From contig CALAUA010000021.1 of NCBI GenBank assembly GCA_937891975.1, forward strand, positions 1 to 64,000: DNA of 64,000 nucleotides. Direction: 5' to 3'. Position 1 is the first letter of the stretch. Each line of letters begins with the position of its first letter. Position numbers and translations under genes: made by a program. Source of the DNA: an uncultured Bacteroidales bacterium. Lineage in GTDB: Bacteria; Bacteroidota; Bacteroidia; Bacteroidales; Paludibacteraceae. Shown here piece by piece: positions 8,339 through 16,353 of this stretch. The notes beneath the pieces are model-generated. The model was given only the letters and a program-made list of their open reading frames with translations. It made no database searches and was not told the origin of the DNA.

Positions 8339-10657
8339 TTATATTTTTAGGTTGATTCCTGCAAAGAATGTTCTCGGTGTAGCAGGTCCATACACGTATC
8401 CTGCATCGCGGTCCATACCTTGGTCAATGTCGCGTTGGAAATGGTCGAGCAGGTTCTTTACACCTGCGTTAATCTCCAGCGTATAATGTTTGTACAGCGG
8501 AATATCGTAGCAGAGTTTCACGTCCCACTCGAAGAATACGGGGGTTTCTACCTCTTCATCTTCTGGCACGTAGCCCGCAAAGTGCTGCACGAGCATACTG
8601 CCAGTAACCTTGCCGTTGGTGACAATGTGGAAATGCTTGAACGGCTCAATATTGCAGAGGAAGTAGCCATAGTGGTCAGGGGTGCGGAACATGCGGCGTT
8701 GAGGGGCGATATTGGGATTCTCGCTCCATTGTTCGGGTTCGATATAACGGCTATGATTGTAGGTATAACCCGCTTGGAAAGTGAGCAAGTGACCATAGCC
8801 CACTTTAGCTTCTACATTCAGTCCCGCTACGCGTGCGCCGCTCGCGTTGGTGCGCGTCAAGAGTAGGTTGCCTTGTGCATCATGTCCGTTCTCTACGAGT
8901 GTGAAGACATCGTTGAGTTGGGTGAAGAATCCTTCAAGGGTAAGGTTGAGATCCCATTTGCCAAAGCGTTTGTACATGTCGATGCTTCCGCTGACGGAGT
9001 GGCTGTATTCGGGGCGTAGGTTTTCGTCTAAGGATATGAGCGACACTTCGCCACCCACTGCACCTACGTGCAAGTCCTCTTCGTAGATTTGTGGTGCGCG
9101 GTAGCCGCTAGCATAGCTTAGGCGCAAGATAATAGGGTCGATAGGCGTATAGCGCACATTCGCACGAGGGGAGAAAACTGGTTTCTCCAGCAAAGAGTGC
9201 TGCTCCAGACGTCCACCTACGAGAATCGACCAGTGTTTGTTCTTCCATTCGTTTTGAATGTATCCCCCTCCGAGATGTACGCGCTGGAGGGTGTTGCGGT
9301 CATAACCAAGAATCTGGTCGCGGAGTTGGTTATACGAATACTCGGCACCCGCGCTGAGGTCAGCATTCATCAAACCACATGGATAAGAGAAACGGTATTG
9401 CGCGCCCGTAACCGACACAATATCCGTGGATTTGCCATAGGCATTGGGGTTGTAGTTCGTGCCGAAATAACTATTGCGACCGATATGCTGGAAACTGCTA
9501 TATACACTCAAGAAGTGTTTGTTGTCAGCGGTGAACATATCCCATTTGAGGGTAGCGGCATCGATATTGTGTCGCAGTTGTTCGCAGAGAGGCGATTCAT
9601 GTGGTTGCACGCTATCAATGCCATATCCGCCACGGCGATACTCAGTGGTATGATGGTATTCTGCTGTCAGTTTAGAGTAGTCGGAAGTCTTGAAGAACGA
9701 GCGGAAACCAGCGGTGGTGGTATTGAGTAATGGGATGTCAGAATAGCCATCTTTGTCGCGGTCGTATTGCTCGCGGTTGCGCTGTACGCCGAAGAGGAAG
9801 ATACCTGCTTTTTGGTTCTCCGACACAACACTGGCATTCATAGCGGTGTTGATGTCGTAGGTGCCGCTTTGCGTGAAAGCAGTGGTATGATTGACATTGA
9901 AGAAATTGCGTGAAGGCTCTTTGGTGATGATGTTCACTACGCCCGCGATGGCGTTGGCACCATAGAGCGCGCTACCGCCACCACGAATGACCTCGATGCG
10001 ATCCACCATACCCGCAGGCATTTGCTCCAAGCCATAGACCGAAGCTAACGAAGAGAAGATAGGACGGGAGTCCATGAGGATTTGGGTGTATTGTCCTTCT
10101 AGACCGTTGATACGAATTTGTGGCACACCGCAGTTGGAGCATGTCTCCTCGACGCGCAAGCCCGTTTGGAAATTGAGCACGTCTGCCATAGAATTGGAAG
10201 TAGTGGACTCGATGATAAGAGGAGGGATGACATTGACAATGGTTGCCACTTCCTTTTGTTTGGTTTCGTACTTATTGGCAGTAACGACCACGTTGTCAAT
10301 CATAAAGGATGTTTCGGCAATACTCACATTCATTTCGACAAGCGTATCACGGCGTAGCGTAATGGTACGCTTTTCGGTGTCATACCCCATCATAGAGAAA
10401 ATGATAGTAAGTTCACCTTCAGGGAGATTCTTGAGATAGAAGTGCCCCGATTCGTCGGTCAAGCAACCGAGTGTAGTACCTTCAACCTGCACATTTACAA
10501 AAGCAAGATGCTCGCCTGTGTGAGTATCCAATACGTGTCCTGCGATATGGGCATCGGACTTCTTGTCGGAGTGATGATGATGGTGCTGGGCATACACCGA
10601 AGTCATATTAGCCAGTATGCCCGCAAAAATAAATAAGATAAGTAATTTCTTGTTCAT
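8339..10657 (-). CDS. TonB-dependent outer-membrane receptor with His-rich N-terminus
   Basis: Energy-coupled outer-membrane importer, 772 residues from ATG 10657 (MNKKLLILFIFAG..., signal peptide to about residue 22). Directly after the signal comes a run of five His, then a carboxypeptidase-D-like beta domain (AGHVLDTHTGEHLAFVNV, about 40-115) and a plug (about 130-250) with CSNCGVPQIRINGLEG and RGGGSALYGANAIAGVVNIITKEP. The remainder is a barrel. CSNCG plus the His run suggests a metal or metal-complex substrate; this is inference. It stands divergent from a hemerythrin-like regulator, whose position suggests control of this gene. The longer frame upstream covers the promoter and is not used. 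Confidence 0.92.
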   Translation of the reverse strand: MNKKLLILFIFAGILANMTSVYAQHHHHHSDKKSDAHIAGHVLDTHTGEHLAFVNVQVEGTTLGCLTDESGHFYLKNLPEGELTIIFSMMGYDTEKRTITLRRDTLVEMNVSIAETSFMIDNVVVTANKYETKQKEVATIVNVIPPLIIESTTSNSMADVLNFQTGLRVEETCSNCGVPQIRINGLEGQYTQILMDSRPIFSSLASVYGLEQMPAGMVDRIEVIRGGGSALYGANAIAGVVNIITKEPSRNFFNVNHTTAFTQSGTYDINTAMNASVVSENQKAGIFLFGVQRNREQYDRDKDGYSDIPLLNTTTAGFRSFFKTSDYSKLTAEYHHTTEYRRGGYGIDSVQPHESPLCEQLRHNIDAATLKWDMFTADNKHFLSVYSSFQHIGRNSYFGTNYNPNAYGKSTDIVSVTGAQYRFSYPCGLMNADLSAGAEYSYNQLRDQILGYDRNTLQRVHLGGGYIQNEWKNKHWSILVGGRLEQHSLLEKPVFSPRANVRYTPIDPIILRLSYASGYRAPQIYEEDLHVGAVGGEVSLISLDENLRPEYSHSVSGSIDMYKRFGKWDLNLTLEGFFTQLNDVFTLVENGHDAQGNLLLTRTNASGARVAGLNVEAKVGYGHLLTFQAGYTYNHSRYIEPEQWSENPNIAPQRRMFRTPDHYGYFLCNIEPFKHFHIVTNGKVTGSMLVQHFAGYVPEDEEVETPVFFEWDVKLCYDIPLYKHYTLEINAGVKNLLDHFQRDIDQGMDRDAGYVYGPATPRTFFAGINLKI

Positions 10658-10692
10658 ATAGTGATAAATTTTTGTACCTTCGAAATCGGCTG

Positions 10693-10724
10693 CAAAGGTA
10701 CTGCATTTTAGACGAACACACAAG
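10693..10724 (-). promoter_or_regulatory. Promoter of the TonB receptor gene
   Basis: TACCTTTG on the minus strand (10700-10693), with CTTG 20 bases upstream as an imperfect -33 box. Confidence 0.65.
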
Positions 10725-10824
10725 TATTTGGACAAAATTCCCAACAATTAGGGATATGCCCAAAAGTAGTGGTGATTACAAATTCTCCTATACCCCTAAA
10801 AATAGGTATTTTGCGGATAAGCTG

Positions 10825-10855
10825 TTGCTTATGTGAATATTTTTTAGTAATTTTG
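10825..10855 (+). promoter_or_regulatory. Promoter of the hemerythrin-LuxR gene
   Basis: TTGC (10825-10828), 19 bases, TAATTTTG (10848-10855). Confidence 0.65.
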
Positions 10856-10899
10856 TCGCGGTTTTTGAAACTAGATGTAAAATATGTAATTAAAGTAGT

Positions 10900-11766
10900 A
10901 TGTACAAAGCAACGGATAAAATCTGTGATTTGATGTCGCATGAAGAAGATGCGATACATATCATTAGTCGTTTTGGGCTAGAAATGGGTGTTGGCGAGCA
11001 AACAATTGAACAAGCCTGTGAAAAACATGGTGTGCACACACCTACATTTTTGGCAATTATTAATCACAAGGTATATAAGTACCCTGCTCCGCTCAACGAG
11101 ATTGATATTCCAACCCTACAACAATATCTGCGAAATGCACATGCTTACTTTTTAGATTTTCGTTTGCCCTATCTACGTCGGTCATTAGTTGAGGCATTGC
11201 TGCCTGCTGATCTAAATACGAATATCCCTATGCTTATCTTGCGTTGTTATGATGAATTTGCGGAAGAAATTCGTACACATATTGAGCACGAGAACGCAGG
11301 ATTATACGAAGAGCATACACTTGATGATCAACGCATTACAGACAAACTAACGGAGATTAAGAATCTGATTATCAAATACTATCCTGCGAATAGTTCGCCT
11401 CAAAAAAATTTGATAACATATACACTGATTAGTGTGATGAGTGATTTGTGGCACACCGAGCACGATTTTGCAGATCATTGTTCGATTGAGGATGAGATAC
11501 TACGCCCTGCACTGACTAATACACCATCACCAAGCCAATCTATTCAGACCTCAGAAGAAACAGAAACATTGAGCGATCGCGAGCGCGACGTGCTAATAGA
11601 GGTAGTTAATGGACTGAGCAACAAGGAGATAGCAGATAAACTATGCATCTCAATACACACCGTCATCACCCATCGAAAAAATATCACTCGTAAGTTGAAC
11701 ATCCACTCTACCGCAGGTTTGACCATCTATGCTATTGTTCATAAATTGATTGATATTGAGGGTTAA
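10900..11766 (+). CDS. Hemerythrin/YtfE-like sensor fused to LuxR-type DNA-binding domain
   Basis: 288 residues, no signal or membrane segment. Residues 5-55 resemble the ScdA/DUF542 N-terminal helix region of iron-sulfur repair proteins. Residues 75-205 look like a hemerythrin-type four-helix bundle, with candidate di-iron ligands H81, HxxxE at 127-131, H185 or H188, and HxxxE at 193-197; this is close to the YtfE pattern. After a Ser/Thr linker, residues 225-285 form a LuxR/FixJ helix-turn-helix (LSDRERDVLIEV, GLSNKEIADKLCIS, HRKNI). YtfE-type centres react with NO, oxygen or peroxide, so a redox or nitrosative one-component regulator is the best reading (inference). The TonB receptor and the gene itself are the likely targets. 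Confidence 0.85.
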   Translation: MYKATDKICDLMSHEEDAIHIISRFGLEMGVGEQTIEQACEKHGVHTPTFLAIINHKVYKYPAPLNEIDIPTLQQYLRNAHAYFLDFRLPYLRRSLVEALLPADLNTNIPMLILRCYDEFAEEIRTHIEHENAGLYEEHTLDDQRITDKLTEIKNLIIKYYPANSSPQKNLITYTLISVMSDLWHTEHDFADHCSIEDEILRPALTNTPSPSQSIQTSEETETLSDRERDVLIEVVNGLSNKEIADKLCISIHTVITHRKNITRKLNIHSTAGLTIYAIVHKLIDIEG

Positions 11767-11788
11767 ACAATAAATTTCGCCAAATTGC

Positions 11789-11819
11789 TTGCATATATGC
11801 AAAATTTGTTGTACTTTTG
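11789..11819 (+). promoter_or_regulatory. Promoter of prfC
   Basis: TTGC (11789-11792), 19 bases, TACTTTTG (11812-11819). Confidence 0.8.
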
Positions 11820-11862
11820 CAAGTTATTTGGATAATCAGGAATTATTGTACACATTTTAAAC

Positions 11863-13449
11863 ATGCTCAATACTCAAGAACAACAAGAAATCTTGCGTCG
11901 CCGCACCTTTGCGATTATTTCGCACCCTGATGCGGGTAAAACGACGCTTACTGAGAAATTGCTGCTATATGGAGGTGCTATCCATGTGGCAGGTGCCGTA
12001 AAATCGAACAAAATCCGTAAAACCGCCACCTCCGACTGGATGGAGATTGAGAAGCAACGTGGTATCTCCGTGGCTACTTCTGTGATGGGATTTGACTACA
12101 ACAACTACCACATCAATATCCTCGATACCCCTGGTCACCAAGACTTTGCTGAGGACACTTTCCGCACGCTGACTGCTGTGGATTCGGTAGTCATTGTCAT
12201 CGACTCTGCCAAAGGTGTCGAGACACAGACCCGCCGCCTCATGCAAGTCTGCCGTATGCGCAAGACCCCCGTGATGGTGTTTGTCAATAAGATGGACCGC
12301 GAGGGTAAAGACCCATTCGACCTCATGGACGAGGTGGAGAGCGAACTCGGCATCCATGTACGCCCTTTGTCGTGGCCAATCAATAGCGGCGAGCGATTCA
12401 AAGGCGTGTACAATATCTTCCAATCTACCCTCGATCTCTATACCCCTAACAAAACGCAAGTCACTGAATCATTGCGCTTTGATGATGTCACCGATCCTCA
12501 GATTGCCGAGCTCGTAGGCGAGCAAGATGCCATGAAGCTGCAAGAGGATTTGGAGATGATTGAGGGTGTGTATAATCCTTTCTCTCGTGAAGACTATTTA
12601 GCAGGCGATTTGGCTCCTGTGTTCTTTGGCTCAGCATTGAACACCTTTGGTGTGAAGGAACTCTTGGAGTGCTTTGTGCAGATTGCTCCTTCGCCACGAC
12701 CAGTGGAGGCAATGGAGCGTAAGGTCGAACCGATGGAGGATGGATTTACGGCTTTCTGCTTTAAGATCCATGCGAATATGGACCCCAACCACCGTTCGTG
12801 TATTGCCTTCTTCAAGATATGCAGCGGTAAGTTCCTGCGTAACACCTATTATAAACACGTGCGCGAGAACCGCCAGATGCGTTTCTCGGCTCCTACCTGC
12901 TTTATGGCACAGCGCAAAGAGACGGTGGATGAGGCATTTGCAGGCGATATAGTAGGTTTGCCAGATACAGGTAACTTCAAGATTGGCGACACCCTGACCG
13001 CGGGTGAGAACCTCCACTTCAAAGGCTTGCCATCGTTCTCGCCTGAGATGTTTAAGTATATTGAGAACGCCGACCCAATGAAGCAAAAGCAATTGGAGAA
13101 AGGCGTTAGCCAACTCATGGACGAAGGTGTGGCGCAGTTGTTCGTCAGCCAGTTCAACGGCCGCAAGATTGTCGGTACGGTCGGTCAACTGCAGTTTGAG
13201 GTGATTCAACACCGCCTTGAGCATGAGTACCAAGCCAAATGCCGTTGGGAGCCATTGCAAATGTACAAAGCATGCTGGATAGAATCGGACAACGAAGCCG
13301 AACTGGAGATGTTCAAGAAGCGCAAAGCGCAATATATGGCAAAGGATAAAGAAGGTCGTGATGTCTTCATGGCAGATAGCGGCTATGTACTCCAAATGGC
13401 GCAGAACGACTATAAGAACATTAAGTTCCACTTTACCAGTGAGTTTTAA
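11863..13449 (+). CDS. prfC: Peptide chain release factor 3
   Basis: GTPase that removes RF1/RF2 from the ribosome after peptide release, 528 residues, normal length. G1 is SHPDAGKTT (20-28), the switch II motif DTPGH is at 88-92 and NKMD at 142-145; [13 protein letters not shown] near 57-69 is the RF3/EF-G switch I region. The domain II barrel and the C-terminal domain follow. The start ATG at 11863 gives the usual N-terminus. The nucleoside transporter gene starts 50 bases downstream, across a family B repeat. Confidence 0.97.
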   Translation: MLNTQEQQEILRRRTFAIISHPDAGKTTLTEKLLLYGGAIHVAGAVKSNKIRKTATSDWMEIEKQRGISVATSVMGFDYNNYHINILDTPGHQDFAEDTFRTLTAVDSVVIVIDSAKGVETQTRRLMQVCRMRKTPVMVFVNKMDREGKDPFDLMDEVESELGIHVRPLSWPINSGERFKGVYNIFQSTLDLYTPNKTQVTESLRFDDVTDPQIAELVGEQDAMKLQEDLEMIEGVYNPFSREDYLAGDLAPVFFGSALNTFGVKELLECFVQIAPSPRPVEAMERKVEPMEDGFTAFCFKIHANMDPNHRSCIAFFKICSGKFLRNTYYKHVRENRQMRFSAPTCFMAQRKETVDEAFAGDIVGLPDTGNFKIGDTLTAGENLHFKGLPSFSPEMFKYIENADPMKQKQLEKGVSQLMDEGVAQLFVSQFNGRKIVGTVGQLQFEVIQHRLEHEYQAKCRWEPLQMYKACWIESDNEAELEMFKKRKAQYMAKDKEGRDVFMADSGYVLQMAQNDYKNIKFHFTSEF

Positions 13450-13472
13450 CGGGATTCGCGACTCCCGACACC
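13450..13472 (+). repeat. Family B repeat behind prfC
   Basis: CGGGATTCGCGACTCCCG directly follows the prfC stop codon; its ends CGGGA/TCCCG pair. Confidence 0.65.
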
Positions 13473-13499
13473 AAATGTAATAACTAAAATTTAGATAAT

Positions 13500-14780
13500 A
13501 TGAAAAACATCAAACTTCGACTAACAGTAATGAACTTCCTCGAATTTGCCGTTTGGGGAGCGTATTTAACATCTATGGGTACCTACCTCGCTACGCATGG
13601 TATGGCTACCAATATCGGCTGGTTTTATTCCATCCAAGGTATCGTCAGCTTGTTTATGCCCGCACTCATGGGTATCGTGGCAGACCGTTGGATTCCTGCT
13701 CAGAAAGCACTCAGTCTGTGCCACGCATTGGCAGGTACCTTTATGATTGCTACAGGTGCCTATGGCCTCTTTGCAGGCGACGGCGTACAATTTGCTACAC
13801 TATTCTCGCTCTACACCGCTTCGGTAGCATTCTTCATGCCTACCCTTGCACTCAGCAATTCGGTGGCTTATACCGCACTCACACAAGCAAACATGGATAC
13901 AGTGAAGGACTTCCCTCCTATCCGCGTACTCGGTACTGTAGGATTTATTGTGACCATGTGGGTAGTGGATCTCTGTGGATTCCAAGCTACTCCTAAGCAA
14001 TTCATTGTCAGTGGTGCGTTGAGTATTGTACTCGCCATCTACTCCCTCACTTTGCCTAAATGCCCAACCAAAGGCCATGTGGAGAACAAGTCGCTTGTGG
14101 AAGCACTCGGTTTGGAGGCATTTGCGCTGTTCAAACAAAAGAAGATGGCAGTATTCTTCATCTTCTCTATGTTGCTTGGTATGTGCTTGCAAATCACCAA
14201 TGGCTACGCTAACCCATTCATTACCAGCTTCGGAGCGATTGAGGAGTTCGCGGATACTTTCGGCGTACAACATGCTAATATCTTAATCTCTATCTCACAA
14301 ATCTGCGAGGCATTGTGCATCTTGTTTATCCCATTCTTCTTGAAGCGTTTTGGTATCAAGTCTGTGATGCTGATGGCAATGCTGGCATGGGTATTGCGTT
14401 TCGGCTTCTTCGGCGCAGGTAACCCTGGTATGCCTGGCGTGATCTTGTTCGTATTGAGCTGTATTGTCTATGGTTTTGCTTTTGACTTCTTCAATATCTC
14501 TGGCTCACTCTATGTGGATCAAGAGACCGACCCTGCTCAACGCTCCAGCGCGCAAGGTCTGTTTGTGATGATGACCAATGGCTTTGGTGCTACGATTGGT
14601 ACTTTGGCAGCGCAAGCGATTGTAAACCATTTCGTTAATGCAGAATCTGTGATTGCTGCAGGTCCAATGGCTATTTGGGATGGCTGGCAAACCAGCTGGT
14701 ATATCTTCGCAGGTTTTGCATTGGTAGTTGCCATTGCCTTCTGGATAATCTTCCCAAAAACTCCTGTAAAGAAAGACTAA
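13500..14780 (+). CDS. Nucleoside:H+ symporter, NupG family
   Basis: Inner-membrane major-facilitator transporter, 426 residues, about 12 hydrophobic helices. The N-terminus (LRLTVMNFLEFAVWGAYL), the loop GIVADRWIPAQK and the FPPIRVLGTVGFI segment near residue 145 match the nucleoside symporter group (NupG/XapB); YGFAFDFFNISGSLYVD occurs near 325. It should import nucleosides with protons. It is probably cotranscribed with prfC and ends at a strong terminator. The exact nucleoside preference cannot be read from the sequence. Confidence 0.9.
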   Translation: MKNIKLRLTVMNFLEFAVWGAYLTSMGTYLATHGMATNIGWFYSIQGIVSLFMPALMGIVADRWIPAQKALSLCHALAGTFMIATGAYGLFAGDGVQFATLFSLYTASVAFFMPTLALSNSVAYTALTQANMDTVKDFPPIRVLGTVGFIVTMWVVDLCGFQATPKQFIVSGALSIVLAIYSLTLPKCPTKGHVENKSLVEALGLEAFALFKQKKMAVFFIFSMLLGMCLQITNGYANPFITSFGAIEEFADTFGVQHANILISISQICEALCILFIPFFLKRFGIKSVMLMAMLAWVLRFGFFGAGNPGMPGVILFVLSCIVYGFAFDFFNISGSLYVDQETDPAQRSSAQGLFVMMTNGFGATIGTLAAQAIVNHFVNAESVIAAGPMAIWDGWQTSWYIFAGFALVVAIAFWIIFPKTPVKKD

Positions 14781-14810
14781 TCGACTGCTTTTAAAAGATA
14801 TCAATAAATC

Positions 14811-14850
14811 AATCGCCATTTGTGTTTTCGCACAAGTGGCGATTATTTTA
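14811..14850 (+). terminator. Terminator of prfC-transporter operon
   Basis: AATCGCCA (14811-14818) pairs with TGGCGATT (14837-14844), with TTGTG/CACAA inside, followed by ATTTTAT. Confidence 0.8.
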
Positions 14851-15260
14851 TAAGTTGTCATACATAGTTTATAACTCAAAAAGTACTTTTCTTAATATTC
14901 CTTCCCTTTGTACCTTACCAATCTCTCTCGGGCTAAAGACCAAGGACGAACCAAAGAAGGAATAATCGTTCGAGCCCTTGGGCGAGATAAGAACCAAGGA
15001 ACGACCTAAGAACTCCGAAACAAAAAATGTGCTGTTTGTTAAGATTGACTAAAACACTTGACTCGTTTCCTGAAAAGGTTGACTCTTTTTCTGAAAAGGT
15101 TACCTCATGTTTGTGCGTTCCGTGCTCATTATGGAAAGCACCTATACCTCTCTTTATTAACAACTATTCAGAAACACACTAGTTAACGAAAAAAATATGC
15201 CAAAAATTGCATGGTTTTTGTAGCAATAAACAAAAAAATGCACTTTTTATAACCTATAAC
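14851..15260. other. Gene-free stretch with degenerate and tandem repeats
   Basis: No coding frame is convincing. Degenerate ACCAAGGA/GAACCAAAGAAGGA units fill 14935-15005, with GGGCT (14931) able to pair AGCCC (14976). Two tandem 21-mers (TTGACTCGTTTCCTGAAAAGG and a 19/21 match) lie at 15058-15099. The promoter of the toxin-antitoxin pair follows. Confidence 0.5.
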
Positions 15261-15291
15261 TTGTGTATTTCAAAAAAAAACAGTAACTTTG
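15261..15291 (+). promoter_or_regulatory. Promoter of the toxin-antitoxin operon
   Basis: TTGT (15261-15264), 19 bases, TAACTTTG (15284-15291). It is followed by AAAGGAGATAAAACT before the ATG, one of the few clear Shine-Dalgarno sites here; this decides the start at 15324. Confidence 0.75.
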
Positions 15292-15323
15292 CACGCAAAG
15301 TTCGAAAAAAAGGAGATAAAACT

Positions 15324-15602
15324 ATGTGTATGTACAATCTTGCATTAAATGATGAACTCGTTAGACGCACTCGTCAATCATTTGCTAACGAGGCGGATAT
15401 GAAGGCTTGGCTACAAAGACAAGTCGAGGCGTTGATGATAGAGTACAATACATCTCAACAAACGGTTCGCCGTAGCGCACGCGCGGCTATTGCTGCCATG
15501 CGTCGTCAAAGCGAACTCAATGGCAATGCAGAGATGTCGCTTCAAGACATTAATACCGAAATCCAACAAGCGAGACTCAAAAGAAAGACAACAGCCCAAT
15601 GA
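15324..15602 (+). CDS. Putative antitoxin of a PIN-type toxin-antitoxin pair
   Basis: 92 residues from ATG 15324 (MCMYNLALNDELVRRTRQSF). An in-frame upstream ATG exists, but it would read through the promoter, and a strong AGGAG site fixes the internal start. The product is helical and charged: a short N-terminal segment (LNDELVRRTRQSFANEADMKAW) and a basic C-terminus. No ribbon-helix-helix or AbrB motif is certain. The assignment rests mainly on context: its TGA overlaps the ATG of the PIN gene by 4 bases (ATGA), the usual antitoxin-first order with coupled translation. Confidence 0.7.
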   Translation: MCMYNLALNDELVRRTRQSFANEADMKAWLQRQVEALMIEYNTSQQTVRRSARAAIAAMRRQSELNGNAEMSLQDINTEIQQARLKRKTTAQ

Positions 15603-16012
15603 AAACATTCTATGCTGTTTTTGATACGAATGTGTTGGTGTCGGCATTGATGTCCAAGCATGCAGACTCTCCTACTGTATTGCTATTGGATTATGTGCTC
15701 GATGGGCGCATCGTTTTGCTATATAACGAAGATATAATCAACGAGTATAAAGATGTATTGCATCGTGATAAGTTCCACTTCGACGATGAACAGATTGATG
15801 CTTTGTTAGATTTGATAAGGACAGGATTACATCTTGATCCTACGGCAAGTCAAGAAACATTTGCGGACGAAGATGATAGAGTGTTCTATGAAGTAGCCCT
15901 CTCTAAAGAAGAGGGTTATGTTGTAACTGGAAATACTAAGCACTTCCCCAAGTCGCCTATTGTTGTCACACCTGCCGAAATGATACAAATAATTCAAGAA
16001 AACTACAAATAA
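15599..16012 (+). CDS. PIN-domain toxin (putative ribonuclease)
   Basis: 137 residues of the PIN family annotated as putative toxin component (TIGR00305-like). The acidic metal-binding residues are present: D9 in VFDTNVLVSAL, E45 or E49 in NEDIINEYKDVL, and D91/D92 in FADEDDRVFYE, with the typical VVTGNTKHFP strand near 113-122. Such proteins cut RNA with Mg2+ or Mn2+. All catalytic positions look intact, so the pair may be active. Overlaps the antitoxin by 4 bases. Confidence 0.88.
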   Translation: MKTFYAVFDTNVLVSALMSKHADSPTVLLLDYVLDGRIVLLYNEDIINEYKDVLHRDKFHFDDEQIDALLDLIRTGLHLDPTASQETFADEDDRVFYEVALSKEEGYVVTGNTKHFPKSPIVVTPAEMIQIIQENYK

Positions 16013-16021
16013 CTCATAATA

Positions 16022-16091
16022 CTAACCCCATAAATTACTTATAACTCATCACTCATAGTTTATAGTTAATCCGCAACGATACCGTTGCCCG
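16022..16091 (+). repeat. Family A-like repeat behind the toxin gene
   Basis: Degenerate ACTCAT/TAGTTTATAG units followed by the perfect hairpin GCAACG-ATAC-CGTTGC (16073-16088). Same layout as the TTTAG-plus-hairpin repeats elsewhere. Confidence 0.5.
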
Positions 16092-16122
16092 ACATATTTA
16101 ATATAGCGTTATAAGCCCAGAC

Positions 16123-16261
16123 TTGATTTTCTGAAAACTTCGACACTTTTTAGAAATCAAATGTGATTCAAGTACGGTTTATGCACGCTCATGCTTTCAG
16201 CGTGAGTTTTCCCGTGCGTAGATTTGAATCACATAGGTAGTCGAAGACCTCAGAAAATCAA
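16123..16261 (+). promoter_or_regulatory. 139-nt folded element upstream of the giant surface gene
   Basis: Three nested inverted repeats: outer TTGATTTTCTGA (16123-16134) with TCAGAAAATCAA (16250-16261), then TTCGAC/GTCGAA across a 4x4 internal loop, then ATGTGATTCAA (16161-16171) with TTGAATCACAT (16224-16234), and an apical CACGCT/AGCGTG hairpin. All stems are perfect. Could be a cis-regulatory RNA or a small non-coding mobile element. I see no promoter in 16013-16122. Confidence 0.7.
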
Positions 16262-16266
16262 ATTGA

Positions 16267-16290
16267 AGCGAACGAAAGTTCACGCTTTTT
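16267..16290 (+). terminator. Hairpin with GAAA loop and T-run after the folded element
   Basis: AGCG-AAC-GAAA-GTT pairs with CA-bulged CGCT and runs into TTTTT. It stands 64 bases before the start of the surface gene, so it may attenuate that gene or end upstream transcription. Confidence 0.6.
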
Positions 16291-16353
16291 CGTATCCATA
16301 TTAGAAAAAAAATACATACAAATCCATTATACTAATTAAAAAAGCTTACGCTT

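Noticed and set aside
16123..16261. Known riboswitch class
   Set aside because: The stems do not match any class I can recall, so only an unnamed structured element is reported.
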